In this document: positions 34,401 through 42,827 of the stretch, piece after piece
Layout of the letters: each line of letters starts with the position of its first letter
Numbering within the stretch: position 1 is the first letter of the stretch
Source: an uncultured Aquimonas sp.
GTDB taxonomy: Bacteria > Pseudomonadota > Gammaproteobacteria > Xanthomonadales > Xanthomonadaceae
Assembly (NCBI RefSeq): GCF_937888285.1
Contig: NZ_CALART010000007.1
Location: 1 to 64,000 of the forward strand
Length of the DNA: 64,000 nucleotides
Direction: 5' to 3'
Translations under genes and position numbers: made by a program
Notes under the pieces: model-generated
What the model saw: only the letters and a program-made list of their open reading frames with translations
Databases searched by the model: none
Told to the model about the DNA's origin: nothing

Positions 34401-37400
34401 GGGCGCGACCGTGTTCAGCACCAGAGCGGTGTAGCTCAGGTTGACCGAAGCGCCCGGCGGCATGCTGGCGATCAGCAGGTCGATGCTGTTGCCGGCCGAG
34501 TTGTTGGTGACTCCGCTGGCGCCGCCGCCCAGACTGACGTTGATCGAGCCGAGATCGAGACTCAGGCCGGCCGGCAGCGTGTCGAGCAGGCTGACTTCGA
34601 AGGCCGTGCTGTTGGCCGCGCCCGCCGCATTCGAGAAGGTCACGGTGTAGCTCACGGTGTCGCCGGCGTCGGCGCTGGCGGGCGACACGCTCTTGAGCAG
34701 GTTGGTGATCGAAGGCTCGGCGATGGTCGAGGACACGCCGCCGGAGTTGCCGCCGAGCTGGCTGGTGCCGCTGCCAACCCGGTACACGTTGTTGCGGGTC
34801 TCGCCGGCGTCATTGCTGCCAGCGACGCTGTTGTCGACCAGCACGTTGAACTCGATCACCACGAATTCGTCGTCGGCATCGCGATCGGCATTGACCAGGG
34901 TGCCCAAGCGGAAGCAGACGTCGGTGCCGGTGGCGAAGCTGCCGGGCGCAGCGCAGTTCAGGGTGCCGGTGCCAACGTTGACTGCCGCATTCGCACCCAG
35001 ATCAAGCCCCGCCGCCAGCGGCGTGATCGCCGCACTGGCGGCGCTGCCGCTGATCGTCGGAATGGCCGCCAGGGTGCTGCTGCTGAGCCCGCCGCCGTTG
35101 CTGATGAAGACCACGCGGGCGCTGCCGTCGTTGAGGAAGCTGAGGCCCGGCGGCAACACGTCGAACACGCGGAAATCGCTGATCTGGCCTTCCGGAACGC
35201 GGGTGGCCAGGCGATAGCGGATGATCTCGCCGATGGCGACGAAGGGATCGGCGGTGTGCGCCTCCGAGGTCGCAACCCGCGACTTGGCGAGCGCGGGCAG
35301 GGCGATGCCGACGCTGGCGTCGTCGCTGATCGGCGGGAACGCCGACACGCCGGGCGTGCCCAGCGGCTGCGACATCCAGGTGGCGCTGGCGGTGTTGAGG
35401 ATCGACTGCCCCGGCGCGACCGTGTCGGCCAGCACGCACTGCACGTCGACGAAGGCAGTGTCGCCGGCATAGGGCGCTCCGGCGCTGCCGTCGTTGGGCG
35501 CAAGCACGGCCGCACCGGGGGCGCCGTTCAACAGGGTCAGGCCGGTGGCGAGGCTGCCGCTGGTCGTCAGGGTGACGCCGTCGCCCCGGGTGCTGGCGAC
35601 AACGGCGCAGGCATCCAGACCGACCGCGCCCGGGTCGGTCACGACCACGTTGTAGGCCGGCGCACCGCCGCTGTTCTCGATCGTGATGCGGTAGGTGACG
35701 CTGTCGCCCGCATCCATGCCGCTGGCGTTGCCGTTGACCGGCAGCACCGTCGGCGCCGGGCTGATCGGCGCGGTGCCGCGGCTGGTGGTCAGAACGCCCT
35801 TGTTCAGCACCAGCGCAGGCGCGCGCACGCTGAACTGCACCGGCGCGCTGGACACCAGCTCTTCGCCGCCGGTGTTGTTGGCGCTGGCGCGGAAGATGTT
35901 GGTGAGGAACAGACCGTCGGCGAAGGGCGTGCTGGTGACCTGCACGCGCACGTCGATCGCCAGCACCTGCGGGCTGGTGGTGTTGATGTCGGGGAACTCG
36001 ATGATCAGCGCGTTGTTCGGTGGGTCCACCGTGATCGAGGTCGGCGTGAGGTTGAGGGTGTCGGCGTCGACGCCGCCCAACGCGCGGAACACATCCGGAC
36101 CGCCGTAGCTGAGGTTCATGCCTGACACGTCGAACACCGGCAGCGGGAAGAAGTCGCGGAAGCGGATGCTGCGGGTATCGCCGGAGGGCACGTCCATCGC
36201 CAGCCGGAAGGTGACGAAATCGCCGGGGAAGAAGGGCCCGGTCGAAAGCAACTGCTTGCGGATCTCCAGCGGCTGCACCAGGAAGGTGGCCGCGCTGCCG
36301 TCGCTGCAGCCGGTGGCGCCGCCGCTCAGCGCATAGCTGGCGACCACGGTATTGGTCAGCGGGTCGGCGGCCAGCACCGGCTCGCCGCTGCTCTCATAGG
36401 TCTGGCGCACTACCGCGGTGTAGCTGAGGCTGACCGTGCTGCCCGCCGGCAGGTCGCTGCCCACGGCGGCGCCGATGTCGTAGGCGATCGTATCGGCCAC
36501 CCCCGGCGTCACGGTCGGCGCGATCGCGATCGCGCTGCCGTTGACGCTCAGGCCGATGTGGGCGACGAAGTCGATGCCGTCGGGCAGGGTGTCCAGCACC
36601 GACAGCGCGCTGGTTGCGGCGAACTCGGTGGTCTGGAAAGCCAGCGTGTAGGTCAGCGCGGCGCCCGGCGCACCGCCGCCCGGCGATACCGACTTCTGCA
36701 CCGCCAGATGCTTGGCGACCACGTCCGAGGTGTCGGTCTGCAGGGCCAGCGGCTGCGGTGCACCGGCGGACGGCACATAGGTCGCCTGCGCGCTGGCGCT
36801 GTTGGTCTGCAGCTCGGCGGCGCAGCTCAGCTCATCGAGGGTATCGATGATGTGCGCCGGGAAACTCACGCTGACGTCGGCGTCGGCAGCCGTGCCGACC
36901 GTGTTGCCACTGCACTGCACCTCGACCACGCCGCCCGGGCTGCCGAGCGGCGGCGACTGCGTCACCGTGCAGCCAACTCCGCCGACGATGCTGACCGGCC
37001 CGACAAACTGGACATCGGCGGGCAGCTCGTCGCGCAGCACCAGCGGGTTCACCACCGCGGTGTTGGCGATGTCGGCGACCAGGGTGTAGGTGTAGGGCCA
37101 GATCGCGCCCGGCGGGCGCTCCTGCTCTACCGCGGCGTTGCTCTTGCGGAAGCGCAGCACGGTCGGAGTGACGCTCTGCGCGGGCGCTGAACCGATGATC
37201 GAACCGTTGCTGCCAGTCGGGGTGTCGCCGAAGCGGTAGACCGGGGTCAGGCTCACCGGGTAAGCGGTGCCCACGCTCGCGCCCGGCGCGATGCTCAGGC
37301 AGAGGGTCGACTCCAGCGGCGGCCCACCGGCGGTGACCGAACCCACCGGCAGCTGCAGCACCAGCAGGCGGAAGCCCTGCGGCGCGCTGACCACGGCGCT

Positions 37401-37718
37401 GGCCGGTGCCAGTGCGAGCGGGTCGTTGAGCTGCCCGGACACCGGGAACACCTGGTTGCTGATCACCGCCAGCGGCGCGCCGAACAGTTCGGCGCTGTTG
37501 AATCCGAGCTCGGGCGGCAGTACCAGGCGGTAGTAGGGCCCGTAGCCGGTTGCCCCGCTGTTGCTGAAGCTGGTGTCGAAGCAGAAGCCTTCGCCGAGGA
37601 AGGAGTGGGCGGGGACGCCCGGGCTGGTGGCGGGCACCTGGGCGAGGGCTGTGCTCGCGAACAGGGCCAGAAGCAGGCTCAGGGCCCCCTGGACGGGGCC
37701 GGGCAGAAGGCTTCGCAT
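28464..37718 (-). CDS. Giant DUF11-repeat surface protein with IPTL-CTERM-like tail
   Basis: This 3084-residue protein has a signal peptide MRSLLPGPVQGALSLLLALF (start at 37718 rather than 37805). Next comes an N-terminal region of about 250 residues with paired cysteines. A long run of immunoglobulin-like DUF11 (conserved repeat) domains follows, marked by GDTVSYTVTFSN, VNLSYTALVLNTVAPGT and similar phrases. The last seven domains are near-identical 134-135-residue repeats, each with GWSCADAAPAG and a second Cys ten residues on. It ends VIPSLDEGGRLLLVLLVLFA, GGWSLRRRID: a motif, a hydrophobic helix and a basic end, matching the IPTL-CTERM sorting-signal layout. It is probably surface-anchored and stalk-like; ligand and function are unknown. 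No sortase-like enzyme is in the window. Confidence 0.88.
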   Translation of the reverse strand: MRSLLPGPVQGALSLLLALFASTALAQVPATSPGVPAHSFLGEGFCFDTSFSNSGATGYGPYYRLVLPPELGFNSAELFGAPLAVISNQVFPVSGQLNDPLALAPASAVVSAPQGFRLLVLQLPVGSVTAGGPPLESTLCLSIAPGASVGTAYPVSLTPVYRFGDTPTGSNGSIIGSAPAQSVTPTVLRFRKSNAAVEQERPPGAIWPYTYTLVADIANTAVVNPLVLRDELPADVQFVGPVSIVGGVGCTVTQSPPLGSPGGVVEVQCSGNTVGTAADADVSVSFPAHIIDTLDELSCAAELQTNSASAQATYVPSAGAPQPLALQTDTSDVVAKHLAVQKSVSPGGGAPGAALTYTLAFQTTEFAATSALSVLDTLPDGIDFVAHIGLSVNGSAIAIAPTVTPGVADTIAYDIGAAVGSDLPAGSTVSLSYTAVVRQTYESSGEPVLAADPLTNTVVASYALSGGATGCSDGSAATFLVQPLEIRKQLLSTGPFFPGDFVTFRLAMDVPSGDTRSIRFRDFFPLPVFDVSGMNLSYGGPDVFRALGGVDADTLNLTPTSITVDPPNNALIIEFPDINTTSPQVLAIDVRVQVTSTPFADGLFLTNIFRASANNTGGEELVSSAPVQFSVRAPALVLNKGVLTTSRGTAPISPAPTVLPVNGNASGMDAGDSVTYRITIENSGGAPAYNVVVTDPGAVGLDACAVVASTRGDGVTLTTSGSLATGLTLLNGAPGAAVLAPNDGSAGAPYAGDTAFVDVQCVLADTVAPGQSILNTASATWMSQPLGTPGVSAFPPISDDASVGIALPALAKSRVATSEAHTADPFVAIGEIIRYRLATRVPEGQISDFRVFDVLPPGLSFLNDGSARVVFISNGGGLSSSTLAAIPTISGSAASAAITPLAAGLDLGANAAVNVGTGTLNCAAPGSFATGTDVCFRLGTLVNADRDADDEFVVIEFNVLVDNSVAGSNDAGETRNNVYRVGSGTSQLGGNSGGVSSTIAEPSITNLLKSVSPASADAGDTVSYTVTFSNAAGAANSTAFEVSLLDTLPAGLSLDLGSINVSLGGGASGVTNNSAGNSIDLLIASMPPGASVNLSYTALVLNTVAPGTALANTANLAYSSLPGAGSVANPTGSTTPGAGGSDGGERNGSGVGPNDYRDTDTATLGITAVTLGKSLFSTSLPFTQIGQVRPAVADLTIGEIATFRITATLPEGSIPQVVIADQAPFAGGVLEILGGSVISISPGLSPAIPNPIPSVSDAQLGDGINDRIEFNFGQVLNPPAPGEDTIVIEVVTRVRDLPANASGDQLTNTASVQFGPGLSGTATAPLDLVEPQLLVDKVGSLSSGQAGDDVDFSVVLRHSSGSTADAQAVQIVDTLPPQLVNLRDLLFQTTGTCLPAPVVVNASTPTEIAIGVDQLPLGCQLELSYTATLDTTVATGASVVNTANASYRSVDPAAPDGPFGRAYSASDSHTIAVTVPGMVKSVFATSEPDTGSAQLGAGVPDLTIGEQVTYRFTATLPAGVSPGAVVEDQLPTGTVSMRVLSSRIVSVGSSISGAPAVGTAGVASDGPDADAFDDRVVWTLGTLTTAPGGAAGSNQIEFEVIAQVMDSAGSVGGVDDQINTASLRTDTAPTAVGTVAVDIVEPRLQLAKAIATPAAPHIVQAGDVVTYELTLSHQTGAGGSTADAYNLAVTDQLPNPGASFINGSTSGTCAGVVTDASAAPLLSFSLPTLPLASASCTLRYQVTVSNAVNPGLTYSNSAALRFDSQPLFVAGETRRRNTSPVSASFVVWAPSLVKVTSASDLADTGSGAGSPALLDLAIGETVTYTLTVGFPQGTSTNAVLVDRLPASAAGVLEVIGAGAVVFGNPGISTSLPGTPVFSDALLGDGRNDTTTFDFGTLLNPADGDTTNDWLQVTVVARVVNLPQNVAGIVLTNEASFSTGTTAPVTSSASIDVVEPLLAIDKTMGPLANGVVQIGLQLSNSGGAPAYDIEIIDILDAVTWNLASVTPVSVPAGFLLDSVPGPGAGQLTVRLRSDPAATLPQGAVPAGGSVAATFSAALASNPPTPNPVLNTATNTAASSYPGSTNPDDREYPDINDTASLDVPGNGLTKTFVLFDDADASGNVSPGDVVRFTLRISNPASTPLTGVELDETVPAHTLFSVAGSTPGWSCANAAPAGTPCTLVVGTVPAASTVDREFAVRIVNPLPAGVVGTVNQARIRSNELPTGLSDDPSLPGDEDPTPVPIVAAPDLLLLKTDGGVSTAPGATLVYTLSYRNIGNQDATGVVVTETVPLHSRFNAAGSSAGWSCADAAPAGTTCTLTIGDLAAGAAAGSLSFALTVDTPLPAGVDQIANTARIDDDGSNGPDPDPGNNQAGDTTPISAAPDLQISKTDGGASTTPGGVVVYALSFRNVGNQNATGVVISETVPLHARFNAAASSPGWSCADAAPAGTACTLAVGALAAGAAPASANFAVIVDSPLAAGVEQLANTATIADDGSNGPDPTPGDNSASDTTPVGAAPDLTLAKTDGGVSGAPGAVVVYTLSYANVGNQNATGVVITETVPAPTAFDAAASSPGWSCADAAPTGSTCTLAIGAVTAGAPAASVSFAVRLPDPIPAGITSILNTAVIADDGSNGPDPTPGNNSASDTTPIGAAPDLLISKTDGGISTSAGGSVVYTLAYQNVGSQNASGVVITETVPAHTRFAAAGSSPGWSCADAAPAGTSCTLSIGALNAGGSGSASFALTVLNPLPAGVEQIENTVTIADDGSGGPDPTPGNNSATDTTPVGAAPDLQVSKTDGDISTTPGGTVVYSLGYRNVGTQDATGVVLSETVPLHARFSAAGSSPGWSCADAAPAGSACTLAVGAVAAGAPVASANFAVVVDSPLSAGVEQIANTVSIADDGANGPDPTPDDNSASDTTPVNASPDLTVTKTPSSTQLLPGQVLVYEIRYRNVGNQNATGVELLETVPVHTRFNLAGSSAGWSCADGATAGSPCVLAIGPLAAGAEGVVQFAVRIENSAFGQTIVNTVRVRDDGSNGPDPTPDNNVDDVDVRVPVFRPAVIPSLDEGGRLLLVLLVLFAGGWSLRRRID
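28740..31250 (-). repeat. Seven near-identical 402-405-bp coding repeats
   Basis: Within the giant gene, CAGCTCCAGCCGGGGCTGCT and its variants recur at about 28785, 29188, 29590, 29996, 30401, 30806 and 31216. Each unit encodes one DUF11 domain of about 134-135 residues. The central five are the most alike. Such long, similar coding repeats should expand or contract by recombination and are prone to assembly collapse, so the number of domains may vary between strains. Confidence 0.85.
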
Positions 37719-37980
37719 GTGCAGCGTCTCCAGACCGGCGAAGGAAATCCGGCCGAAAACGCGGGAACGCCAGCTGCAGGCAGCCGCCGTTCCACGGGGA
37801 CACATACGAACAACTGGCGAAGCACGCCGCCCTTGACCCGTGCAGCCCCCTGTGGCCGCCAGCTCCGGAAATCACCGCCGGTCGCAGATGCGTTTCCGGA
37901 GCGGAGAGCAGGGTAACCCGGCGATATGGCGCCCGATTGTCAAAGATGCTGTCAGCGCGTCAGTCCAGACCCGACAGTCA

Positions 37981-40215
37981 CTACGGCGCTGCGAAGAACT
38001 CGGCCATCGGCAGCGGCCGACTGAATGCGTAACCCTGCGCGTAGTCGAGCCCGAGCTCGCGCATCTGTTCGGCCAGCTGCGGGCTTTCGACCCACTCGGC
38101 CACGGTCTGCCGGCCGGTGACATGGGCGATCCGCACGATCGACTGCACGATCGCCAGGGCCAGCGACGAGTCTGCGGCCTCGCGCACGAAGCTGCCGTCG
38201 ATCTTGAGCAGGTCGACATCGAGTTTCGGCAGGTAGGAGAACGAACAGAAGCCGGTGCCGAAGTCGTCCAGCGCGAAGCGACAGCCCAGCGCGCGCAGGC
38301 TGCGGATGAACTCGACCGCGCGGCCCAGATCGCTGACCGCGCCGGTCTCGGTGATCTCGAAGCACAGCCGGGTCGGCGGAAAGCTCGAGCGCGCCAGACG
38401 CTGGCGCAGGAAGCGCGCGAAGCCGGCATCCACCAGCGACGCCGCCGACAGGTTGATCGAGCACATGCGCACGCTGGCGGCCTGCTGCGGGTGGGCTTCC
38501 AGCCAGCCCAGGCAGCGGTCCACCACCCAGGTGTCGAGCTGCGCCGACAGTCCGAAGCGTTCGGCGGCGGCGATGAACTCCGCCGGCGGCAGCAGCTCGC
38601 CGGTGAGCGGATCGCGCTTGCGCAGCAGCACCTCGAAGTGGCGACCGCTCTCCTCGCCGCGCAGCGGTGTGATGCCCTGGCAGAACAGCTCGAAGCGGTC
38701 ATGCTCCAGCGCTTCGTTGATGCGCATCACCCAGTGCATGGCCGAGGTGCGCTCGCGCACCGCCTGTTCGCTGGCGTCGGCGCGCTGCACGCGATTGCCG
38801 CCCAGCTCCTTGGCGGTGAAGCAGGCCGCATCGACCTGGGCGAGCAGGGTGCCGGGATCGATTGCCGAATCTTCGGCCAACACCCAGCCGATGCTGGCTC
38901 GGGTCGAGACCAGGCCCGACTGCCAGCCAAAGCGGAAGTCGGCAATGGTCTGGCACAGTTGCTCCAGCTCGTGCACGGCCTCGGCTTCGTGCACGCAGGG
39001 CTGCAGCACGGCGAACTCGTCGCCACCAATGCGGAACAGATAGGCGTGCTCGGGCAGGGCTGCGCGAATCACGCCGGACAGTTCGCGCAGCAGGGCGTCG
39101 CCTGCGGCGTGGCTCAAGGTGTCGTTGATGATCTTGAACTGGTCGAGATCGAGGTAGGCGACCAGCAGCGGACGCCCGCTCGGCATCGCCAGCGCGCCCC
39201 GCAGATCCTCTTCGAAGGCGGCTCGGTTGGGCAGCCCGGTCAACGGATCGCGCAGCGCGCGCCGCAGCATCTTCAGCGCCGCGATGCGGTTCTCGTGGAT
39301 GGCGGCGGCGAGGATCTGTGGCACCACCATGGTGATGCACAGGAAGACCACGAGCACCGCGCTCTCGACGACGCCACTGGGCACCTGGAAGCCGCCGATG
39401 CCGAGTCCGGTCAGGGCGGCGACGATCAGCGCGAAGCCGGTCGTGAGGATGAAAGTCAGCAGCGGCGGGAAGCGGATCGCGCTCCACAGCAGCAGGGTCA
39501 TGGGCAGCCCGGCCAGACCCAGCGCCTGGGTGCCGCTGCGCGCGCCCACCGCGAACACCACGGCGAGCACGCCCAGGCTCAGCACGGACCACAGCGCGTA
39601 CTCGGGCAGGCCGCGCCGCCCTTCGGCCTGCGGGTCGGAAGGGCTCTGCTGCAGTCGACGGCGCAGCGCCGCCGCAATCAGCAGCAGGGTTGCGGTCAGG
39701 GCGATCACGCCGAACAGATCGCCGAGCAACCAGGCCAGCGCCGCTGACGCCCACTGTTCGCTGCGGCCAAGGCCGGACACGATCAGCCCGGTCGTGCCGA
39801 TGGCGGCACTGCAGAGCGCCAGGGCGACGGCCCCCATCAGGATCCGGAAGCCGGTCTGCACGGTCAGCTTGCTGCGGGCGTCGCCACCAAGACTGCGGTA
39901 GACCGCGGCTCCGACCAGAGCGCCCAGCGCGTTGGCCGCCATCGAGAACGGCAGGAAGCTCAGCGGCACCGGCACCAACAGCGCGTGCATCAGCAGTACG
40001 CCGGCCAGCACCGCGAGCGCTGCACGTGCGCCGAGCAGGATCACGGCGGCCAGCGCGACCCCGGCCGGCAGCCAGATCAGGGCGACATCGTCGGGCCCAC
40101 GGATGAAGCCGATGCTCAGCCGGGCGGCGAGCAGGTAGAGCACCAGCGTTGCGAGCAGCCAGGGCAGTGATCGGCTCAGCGGGGTCGGCACGTGGCGTCG
40201 TCCTCGTCGGTACAC
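37981..40215 (-). CDS. MASE1-GGDEF-EAL cyclic-di-GMP enzyme
   Basis: This protein is about 744 residues. About residues 10-310 form eight or more membrane helices of MASE1 type (LPWLLATLVLYLLAARLSIG). A GGDEF domain follows (LRDPLTGLPNRAAFEEDLRG, then FRIGGDEFAVL with an intact active-site motif). An EAL domain comes last: EVLLRK in place of EALLRW, NLSAASL, ITETGA, LDDFGTGF, KIDGSFV, QTVAEWVES. The metal-binding acids and Lys of EAL appear present, so both synthesis and breakdown of cyclic-di-GMP are possible, and the altered EVLLRK motif may lower phosphodiesterase activity. GTG 40191 is an alternative start. It lies upstream of the giant gene on the same strand, 262 bases apart. Confidence 0.92.
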   Translation of the reverse strand: MYRRGRRHVPTPLSRSLPWLLATLVLYLLAARLSIGFIRGPDDVALIWLPAGVALAAVILLGARAALAVLAGVLLMHALLVPVPLSFLPFSMAANALGALVGAAVYRSLGGDARSKLTVQTGFRILMGAVALALCSAAIGTTGLIVSGLGRSEQWASAALAWLLGDLFGVIALTATLLLIAAALRRRLQQSPSDPQAEGRRGLPEYALWSVLSLGVLAVVFAVGARSGTQALGLAGLPMTLLLWSAIRFPPLLTFILTTGFALIVAALTGLGIGGFQVPSGVVESAVLVVFLCITMVVPQILAAAIHENRIAALKMLRRALRDPLTGLPNRAAFEEDLRGALAMPSGRPLLVAYLDLDQFKIINDTLSHAAGDALLRELSGVIRAALPEHAYLFRIGGDEFAVLQPCVHEAEAVHELEQLCQTIADFRFGWQSGLVSTRASIGWVLAEDSAIDPGTLLAQVDAACFTAKELGGNRVQRADASEQAVRERTSAMHWVMRINEALEHDRFELFCQGITPLRGEESGRHFEVLLRKRDPLTGELLPPAEFIAAAERFGLSAQLDTWVVDRCLGWLEAHPQQAASVRMCSINLSAASLVDAGFARFLRQRLARSSFPPTRLCFEITETGAVSDLGRAVEFIRSLRALGCRFALDDFGTGFCSFSYLPKLDVDLLKIDGSFVREAADSSLALAIVQSIVRIAHVTGRQTVAEWVESPQLAEQMRELGLDYAQGYAFSRPLPMAEFFAAP

Positions 40216-40569
40216 CGTCCATGCGGGTGGGCGGGCCGCGTCCAGCGACCCCAGGCAGCGCGAGGAACTGAACTTGGACAGCCCCTTGGGATCCGCAGCT
40301 CCGAAGATCGTCGGAGGGGCGCAGTCATGGGATCAGGGCAATCGAAAAATGCAATGCGCGGGTCGAGCCGGAAGAGTGTTGCAAGACCTGAGCCGCACAC
40401 GCGAAGGGGCTGGACACGGCTGCTAACATCATCGCGCTGTCGCCATGGGCACACCAGCACACCGTGATCTGGTCGCGCCTGCCCATCGCCGCCGATGTCC
40501 CTACCCCGAATGCGCCGCACTGCCGACCCGAAGCGGCACCCCGCGGAGCGCACCCGAAAGGCCCCGAGC
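40216..40569. other. Intergenic region without recognised feature
   Basis: This 354-base stretch separates the divergent cyclic-di-GMP enzyme and pyrC. It contains no repeat of the families seen elsewhere, no convincing gene, and no promoter that could be assigned with confidence. It must hold the promoters of both neighbours. Confidence 0.5.
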
Positions 40570-41601
40570 ATGATCGAGATCACCCGCCCCGATGACTGGC
40601 ACCTGCACCTGCGCGACGGCGCCGGCCTTGCAGCCGTGTTGCCACACACCGCTGCCCAGTTCGCCCGCGCCATCGTGATGCCCAACCTGCGGCCGCCGGT
40701 ACGGACGGTGGCCGAGGCTGCCGCCTACCGCCAGCGGATTCTTGACGCGCTCCCGCAAGGCGTGGCCTTCGAGCCCTTGATGACGCTCTACCTCACCGAC
40801 AACACGCCGGCATCCGAGATCGAACTCGCCGCGGCCAGCGGCTTCGTCAAGGCAGTCAAGTACTACCCGGCCGGCGCCACCACCAACAGCGATTCCGGCG
40901 TCACCGACCTCGCCCGCTGCGAGGCGGTGTTCGATGCCCTGCAGCGCACTGGCCTGCCGCTGCTGATGCACGGTGAGGTCACCGATCACACGGTCGATGT
41001 GTTCGATCGCGAGGCGGTGTTCATCGAGCGCCACCTGCAGCGCGTGGTGGAGGCGTTTCCGACGCTCAAGGTGGTGCTGGAGCACGTCACCACTCGCCAG
41101 GGCATCGAGTTCGTGCGCGCGGCACGCGAGGGCGTGGCGGCCACGCTGACCGCGCATCACCTGCTGCTCAATCGCAACGCCATGTTCAGCGGCGGCCTGC
41201 GCCCGCATGCCTATTGCCTGCCCGTGCTCAAGCGCGAGGAGCACCGCCGGGTGCTGATGGAGGCCGCGATCTCCGGCAGCCCGAAGTTCTTCCTCGGCAC
41301 CGACAGCGCGCCGCATGCGCGCCACACCAAGGAAGCCAGCTGCGGCTGCGCGGGGCTGTATACCGCGCACGCGGCGATCGAGCTCTACGCCGAGGCCTTC
41401 GAGGACGCCGGCGCGCTGGACCGGCTGGAAGGCTTCGCCAGCTTCTTCGGGCCGGACTTCTACGGCCTTCCGCGCAATACCGACCGCATCCGCCTGCTGC
41501 GCGAGGACTGGACCGCGCCGGAGAGCTATCCCTTCGGCGCCGACACCGTCGTGCCGATGCGTGCGGGCGAAGTGATCCGCTGGCGGCTGGCGCAGGGCTG
41601 A
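40570..41601 (+). CDS. pyrC: Dihydroorotase, class II
   Basis: This 343-residue enzyme of pyrimidine synthesis interconverts carbamoyl-aspartate and dihydroorotate in the cytosol. HLHLRD (residues 11-16) binds zinc. Lys97 in VKYYPAGATTNS is the carboxylated Lys bridging two metals. LLMHGE, VLEHVTT and FLGTDSAPH give the remaining metal ligands and the catalytic Asp. The size matches E. coli PyrC. ATG 40570 before IEITRPDDWHLHLRD is chosen because PyrC proteins start there. It stands alone, convergent with the GGDEF gene to its right. Confidence 0.97.
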   Translation: MIEITRPDDWHLHLRDGAGLAAVLPHTAAQFARAIVMPNLRPPVRTVAEAAAYRQRILDALPQGVAFEPLMTLYLTDNTPASEIELAAASGFVKAVKYYPAGATTNSDSGVTDLARCEAVFDALQRTGLPLLMHGEVTDHTVDVFDREAVFIERHLQRVVEAFPTLKVVLEHVTTRQGIEFVRAAREGVAATLTAHHLLLNRNAMFSGGLRPHAYCLPVLKREEHRRVLMEAAISGSPKFFLGTDSAPHARHTKEASCGCAGLYTAHAAIELYAEAFEDAGALDRLEGFASFFGPDFYGLPRNTDRIRLLREDWTAPESYPFGADTVVPMRAGEVIRWRLAQG

Positions 41602-41605
41602 AGCA

Positions 41606-41621
41606 CCGCGCGAAGGCGCGG
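41606..41621. terminator. Short GC hairpin between convergent genes
   Basis: CCGCGC, loop GAAG, GCGCGG lies four bases after the pyrC stop and before the end of the convergent GGDEF gene. It could serve both directions. There is no T-run. Confidence 0.35.
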
Positions 41622-41658
41622 AGGCGACAGCCTGTGCGGAAGCGGCAACACCGCTGCC

Positions 41659-42750
41659 TCAGCGCGGCGCCGCCTGCCGCCGCTCGCCCTGCGGAGGACG
41701 CGAGCCGCCATCGATGACCACCCGGTTGCGCCCCGACTGCTTGGCCCGGTACAGCGCGGCATCGGCGCGCGCGAGGGCGTCCTGCCAGGCTTCGTCCGCC
41801 GCCTGGCGGGCAGCACCGATCGATACCGTCGCGCGACCGGGCAGACGCGACAGGCCGGCGTTGAGCTCGGCCTGCAGCGCGTACAAGCGCGGCGCGGCGT
41901 CCTCCAGGCCCAGTTCGGGCAGCAGCAGCACGAACTCCTCGCCGCCGATCCGATAGACGCCATCGACCCGGCGCAGGCGCTGGCCCAGCAGTTCGACCAG
42001 CCCGACCAGCACGCGGTCGCCGGCAGCGTGGCCGTGCTCGTCATTGACCTGCTTGAACCAGTCGATGTCGAGCACCGCCAGCACGCCTCCGCGGTGCGCC
42101 GCCCGCTGCCGCTCCAGGTCGCGCTGCAGGCTGCGGCGATTGCCGGCACCGGTCAGCGGATCCTCGTCCGCCAGCAGCTGCAGGGCGAGACGCTGGCGTT
42201 CGAGGCGGGTCGAGGCGAGCCAGGCGACCCAGGTCACCAGTCCGCCGGTGGCGAGGTAAGCGGCCCATTCGGTGCTGCTGCCGAACAGGGCGCGGTTGCC
42301 GATCAGCACCGCCAGCAGCAGGGCGAGGTTGGCCAGCATCGCAAGGCGCGGCGGCGCCAGCACGAAGCTCAGCCAGAGCACGAGGAAGGTCCAGTACAGG
42401 CCGGTGCGGCCGAACACGTAGGCGCTGGCGATCGCGGCCAGGGTGGCGACCGCAATGAAGGCGCTCGCGGCAAGGCGCGTGCTGGCGCCACGCAGGGCCC
42501 ACAGCAACACGCCGCCCAGGGCCAGCACGATCAGCACGTTGAGGGCGCCGCCGGCGATGTTGCCGCTGCCGAAGCGGTAGACCGCAAAAGCTGACACCAC
42601 CAGCATCGCGACCGCACCGATCGAGAGCATCAGGGCGAGGCGGAAGTCCTCTGCGCAGCGCGCCGACAGTGCGGCCAGCCAGCCGCCGCGCGTGCGGCCG
42701 CGGTCTGGGGACACAGGCGCTGGACCTGCAGGTTCGCGTGCCATGGCCAT
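41659..42750 (-). CDS. Membrane diguanylate cyclase (GGDEF)
   Basis: This 363-residue protein has about six membrane helices at residues 38-180 (LMLSIGAVAMLVVSAFAVYR, then LNVLIVLALGGVLLWAL and others). A cytosolic GGDEF domain follows: LADEDPLTGAGNRRSLQRDL, DIDWFKQVNDEHGHAAGDRV and YRIGGEEFVLLLPE. The GGEEF active site is complete, so it should make cyclic-di-GMP from GTP. RLPGRATVSIG and DAALYRAKQSGRN are family endings. No inhibitory RxxD motif is clear. The start is among three Met codons; 42750 or 42744 are most likely. Confidence 0.93.
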   Translation of the reverse strand: MAMAREPAGPAPVSPDRGRTRGGWLAALSARCAEDFRLALMLSIGAVAMLVVSAFAVYRFGSGNIAGGALNVLIVLALGGVLLWALRGASTRLAASAFIAVATLAAIASAYVFGRTGLYWTFLVLWLSFVLAPPRLAMLANLALLLAVLIGNRALFGSSTEWAAYLATGGLVTWVAWLASTRLERQRLALQLLADEDPLTGAGNRRSLQRDLERQRAAHRGGVLAVLDIDWFKQVNDEHGHAAGDRVLVGLVELLGQRLRRVDGVYRIGGEEFVLLLPELGLEDAAPRLYALQAELNAGLSRLPGRATVSIGAARQAADEAWQDALARADAALYRAKQSGRNRVVIDGGSRPPQGERRQAAPR

Positions 42751-42827
42751 CGTCGCCCGGCGGGGGTGCCAGCGCGATGCAAGACCTACGCCCGCAGCCT
42801 GCGGGCTTGGCGGGTTCGCCACAAGAC

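Noticed and set aside
28413..36125. Very long open frames (hundreds to over 1000 codons) on the + strand
   Set aside because: They are antisense to the giant DUF11 gene, have no domain, and arise from high GC content and the repeats. The minus-strand protein has a signal peptide, repeated domains and a sorting tail.
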